A program made the position numbers and the translations under genes. 64,000 nucleotides of DNA, from assembly GCF_038443705.2 (NCBI RefSeq), contig NZ_CP151767.2, forward strand, positions 3,649,501 through 3,713,500. The letters run 5' to 3'. The stretch's first letter is position 1. Each line of letters starts with the position of its first letter. Below, in pieces: positions 61,727 to 64,000 of this stretch. The notes beneath the pieces are model-generated. The model had not been told where the DNA came from, made no database searches, and saw nothing but the letters and a program-made list of their open reading frames with translations. The stretch is from Yoonia sp. SS1-5. GTDB taxonomy: Bacteria > Pseudomonadota > Alphaproteobacteria > Rhodobacterales > Rhodobacteraceae.

Positions 61727-64000
61727 ATGACCACAAAATTTGGCAAAGGCTGTCATCTGCACCTGATTGACGGGTCCGCCTTTATTTTCCGCGCCTATCA
61801 CGCGCTGCCCCCGCTGACCCGCAAATCTGACGGGCTTCCGGTTGGGGCCGTCAGTGGTTTCGTCAACATGTTGCAACGCTATGTCGAGGGCAATACCGGC
61901 CCCGATGCTGCAACCCATGTTGCGGTGATTTTTGACAAGGGCAGCCACACGTTCCGCAACGATCTTTATGATCAGTACAAGGCCAATCGCGAGGCGATGC
62001 CCGAAGATTTGCGCCCGCAGATTCCGCTGACCCGGACGGCCACCAAGGCGTTCAACATCGCCTGCGAAGAGATCGAAGGGTTCGAGGCGGATGATATCAT
62101 CGCAACCTTGTCCCATCAGGCCCGCGATGCCGGTGGGCGCGTGACCATCGTGTCCTCTGACAAGGACCTGATGCAGTTGGTCGGTGATGGGGTTGAAATG
62201 CTTGATCCCATGAAAAACAAGCGTATTGACCGCGACGGGGTGGCCGAAAAATTCGGTGTTGGCCCCGACCGTGTGGTTGATGTGCAAGCGCTAGCCGGGG
62301 ATTCGGTGGATAACGTGCCAGGCGCCCCGGGGATCGGGATCAAGACCGCCGCGCTGCTGATCAATGAATATGGTGATCTGGAAAGTCTTCTGGATCGTGC
62401 GGGTGAGATTAAGCAGCCCAAGCGCCGCCAAACCCTGATTGATCACCGCGCCCAAATCGAATTGTCCAAGACCCTTGTGCAACTGGATTGCGCGATGGAC
62501 CTTCCCTTTGGCTTGGATGATCTTGAGATACGCGATGCGGATCCTGACGTCTTGATGGGTTTTCTGGCCGAAATGGAGTTTCGCACGGTCACCAAACGGA
62601 TCGCCGAAAAACTGGGTGTCGCGCCGCCGGTCATCGAAGCTGCACCGGTGGCCGAGGTCGCTGCCCCGGAAGCCGTGCCATTTGATCCCGAAAAATATGA
62701 ATGTGTTGCTGATGCCGCTGCGTTGGATGTCTGGATCACCCGGATCAGGGAACGCGGCTATGTGGCGATAGACACAGAGACCACAGGCCTGAACGAGATG
62801 ATTGCCGATCTGGTGGGCATCTCGCTTTGCGTCGAGCCGGGGCAGGCCTGCTATATCCCGTTGACGCATAAGGCCGCATCATCGGACGATCTGTTCGGGT
62901 CCGACGATATTGCGGCCGGTCAGATGGATTTCGAGACCTGTCTGGCGATGCTCAAGCCGGTTTTGCAGGATCCTGCGATCCTGAAAATCGGGCAGAACAT
63001 GAAATATGATGCCAAGATTTTTGCCCGGCTTGATATCGCCGTCGCCCCAATTGATGACACGATGCTAATGTCCTACGCGATGAATGCGGGCCTGCATAAT
63101 CACGGGATGGATACGCTGTCTGACCGGTATCTGGCGCATACCCCCATCCCGATCAAGCCGCTGCTTGGCACGGGTAAGTCAGCCATCACCTTTGATCGGG
63201 TGCCGATTGAAAAGGCGGTCGCTTATGCGGCCGAGGATGCGGATATTACCTTGCGTCTTTGGCAGCAGTTCAAGCCGCAATTGCATGTCAAACGGGTGAC
63301 CACGGTCTATGAGACCCTTGAACGGCCGCTTGTCCCGGTGCTTGCCCAGATGGAACGTCATGGCATCAAGGTTGATCGCGATACGCTGTCACGCATGTCC
63401 AATGCCTTTGCCCAAAAAATGGCGGGTCTTGAGGCCGAACTGCACGAGATGGCCGAACGCCCCTTTAACGTACAGTCGCCCGCGCAGGTGGGTGAGATCA
63501 TGTTTGATCAGATGGGCTTTGAGGGTGGCAAGAAAACCAAGACCGGGCAGTGGTCAACACCTGCGGATGTTTTGGAAGATCTGGCGACAGAGCATGATTT
63601 CCCCGCCCGCGTGCTGGATTATCGGCAACTGCAGAAGCTGAAATCAACCTATACGGACGCATTGCAGGAACATATAAATGCTGAAACCGGCCGTGTGCAT
63701 ACCTCGTATTCCATTGCGGGCGCCAATACCGGACGGCTTGCATCGACCGATCCGAACCTGCAGAACATCCCGATCCGGACCGAAGAGGGGCGGCGCATTC
63801 GCGAGGCCTTTGTCGCCGAACCTGGCAAAGTCATTGTTGCACTGGATTACAGCCAGATCGAGCTGCGCATTCTGGCCCATATCGCCGGGATTGATGCGCT
63901 GAAACAGGCGTTCCTTGACGGGATCGACATTCACGCGATGACCGCGTCCGAGATGTTTGACGTGCCACTGGACGAGATGACCCCAGAGGTCCGCCGCCAG
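61727..64000 (+). CDS. polA: DNA polymerase I, partial (right edge)
   Basis: The 758 codons present cover the 5'-3' exonuclease (residues 1-290: LIDGSAFIFRAYHALPPLTR, VSSDKDLMQL, GDSVDNVPGAPGIG), the 3'-5' proofreading domain (about 330-520; AIDTETTGLNEM and the NMKYDAKIFAR region keep the metal-binding D and E), and the start of the polymerase domain (QNIPIRTEEGRRIREAF, LDYSQIELRILAHIAG with the catalytic Asp). It runs off the end. GGGAGGCACCGG precedes the ATG. Confidence 0.97.
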   Translation, partial: MTTKFGKGCHLHLIDGSAFIFRAYHALPPLTRKSDGLPVGAVSGFVNMLQRYVEGNTGPDAATHVAVIFDKGSHTFRNDLYDQYKANREAMPEDLRPQIPLTRTATKAFNIACEEIEGFEADDIIATLSHQARDAGGRVTIVSSDKDLMQLVGDGVEMLDPMKNKRIDRDGVAEKFGVGPDRVVDVQALAGDSVDNVPGAPGIGIKTAALLINEYGDLESLLDRAGEIKQPKRRQTLIDHRAQIELSKTLVQLDCAMDLPFGLDDLEIRDADPDVLMGFLAEMEFRTVTKRIAEKLGVAPPVIEAAPVAEVAAPEAVPFDPEKYECVADAAALDVWITRIRERGYVAIDTETTGLNEMIADLVGISLCVEPGQACYIPLTHKAASSDDLFGSDDIAAGQMDFETCLAMLKPVLQDPAILKIGQNMKYDAKIFARLDIAVAPIDDTMLMSYAMNAGLHNHGMDTLSDRYLAHTPIPIKPLLGTGKSAITFDRVPIEKAVAYAAEDADITLRLWQQFKPQLHVKRVTTVYETLERPLVPVLAQMERHGIKVDRDTLSRMSNAFAQKMAGLEAELHEMAERPFNVQSPAQVGEIMFDQMGFEGGKKTKTGQWSTPADVLEDLATEHDFPARVLDYRQLQKLKSTYTDALQEHINAETGRVHTSYSIAGANTGRLASTDPNLQNIPIRTEEGRRIREAFVAEPGKVIVALDYSQIELRILAHIAGIDALKQAFLDGIDIHAMTASEMFDVPLDEMTPEVRRQ

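Noticed and set aside
1..64000. CRISPR arrays, tRNA or rRNA genes, prophage blocks
   Set aside because: I found no regularly spaced direct repeats, no tRNA-like TTCGA arms with a matching acceptor stem, no rRNA stretches, and no phage structural or integrase genes.

Overview
The window is about 60% GC and carries a gene set typical of a marine alphaproteobacterium of the Rhodobacteraceae/Roseobacter group. Evidence includes a class I lysyl-tRNA synthetase, a urease operon, MipZ, split ATP synthase b/b' subunits, a VPLPA-CTERM protein and the ffh-rpsP-rimM-trmD-rplS-rpmE translation cluster. It looks like ordinary chromosome. I saw no rRNA, tRNA, CRISPR array, prophage or transposase gene. The only mobile element I can support is one small non-autonomous inverted-repeat element.

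Layout. 1-5.1 kb: end of a TerB-like gene, lysK, two small conserved genes and a large beta-helix protein. 5.2-12.4 kb: urease operon (ureD-A-B-x-C-...-E-F-x-G) interrupted by a histone-H1-like Ala/Lys/Pro-rich protein, a 45-residue ORF, a secreted protein and a DUF3995 membrane protein. 12.4-18.9 kb: an outer-membrane-like protein, YdcF-type protein, acs, an MscS channel, an RTX-type protein and a SOUL protein. 19-26.8 kb: leuC-lipoprotein-leuD, a membrane protein with an endonuclease/phosphatase-family protein, an oxidoreductase/LysR divergent pair, and leuB. 26.9-35.5 kb: VPLPA-CTERM protein, DMT transporter, FMN-dependent glutamate-synthase-like protein, mipZ, a DEAD-box helicase and an orphan TRAP-type binding protein.

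35.6-45 kb: a MITE-like element, then a long minus-strand cluster. Read in the direction of transcription it is ffh, six tandem RimJ/RimL-like acetyltransferase genes joined by ATGA overlaps (one truncated), chorismate mutase, rpsP, a 50-residue membrane peptide, rimM, trmD, a secreted two-repeat protein with twin palindromes upstream, rplS and rpmE. 45-55 kb: small membrane proteins, azoR/LysR, a DMT transporter, an ArsR regulator, the F0 half of the ATP synthase (atpI-B-E-X-F) with strong intercistronic hairpins, a CPBP protease-like protein, a FadR-type regulator and an OmpA-like lipoprotein. 55-64 kb: an Ada-like protein, nth, an adenosine-kinase-like PfkB protein, a three-gene surface-glycan-like group (unknown Rossmann-like protein, sulfotransferase, GT14-like glycosyltransferase), a HIT protein, an orphan ABC ATPase, a zinc-finger protein and polA, which runs off the end.

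The less ordinary signals are the acetyltransferase array inside a translation-machinery operon; the H1-like gene and the 17-residue UreC insertion in the urease operon; the MITE-like element with CTAG duplications, whose end sequence recurs as CTAG-N10-CTAG palindromes lying on stop codons; a second identical palindromic repeat at two loci; and twin TGAACA-N-TGTTCA palindromes. No complete unknown multi-gene system such as a defence island or secretion system is evident.
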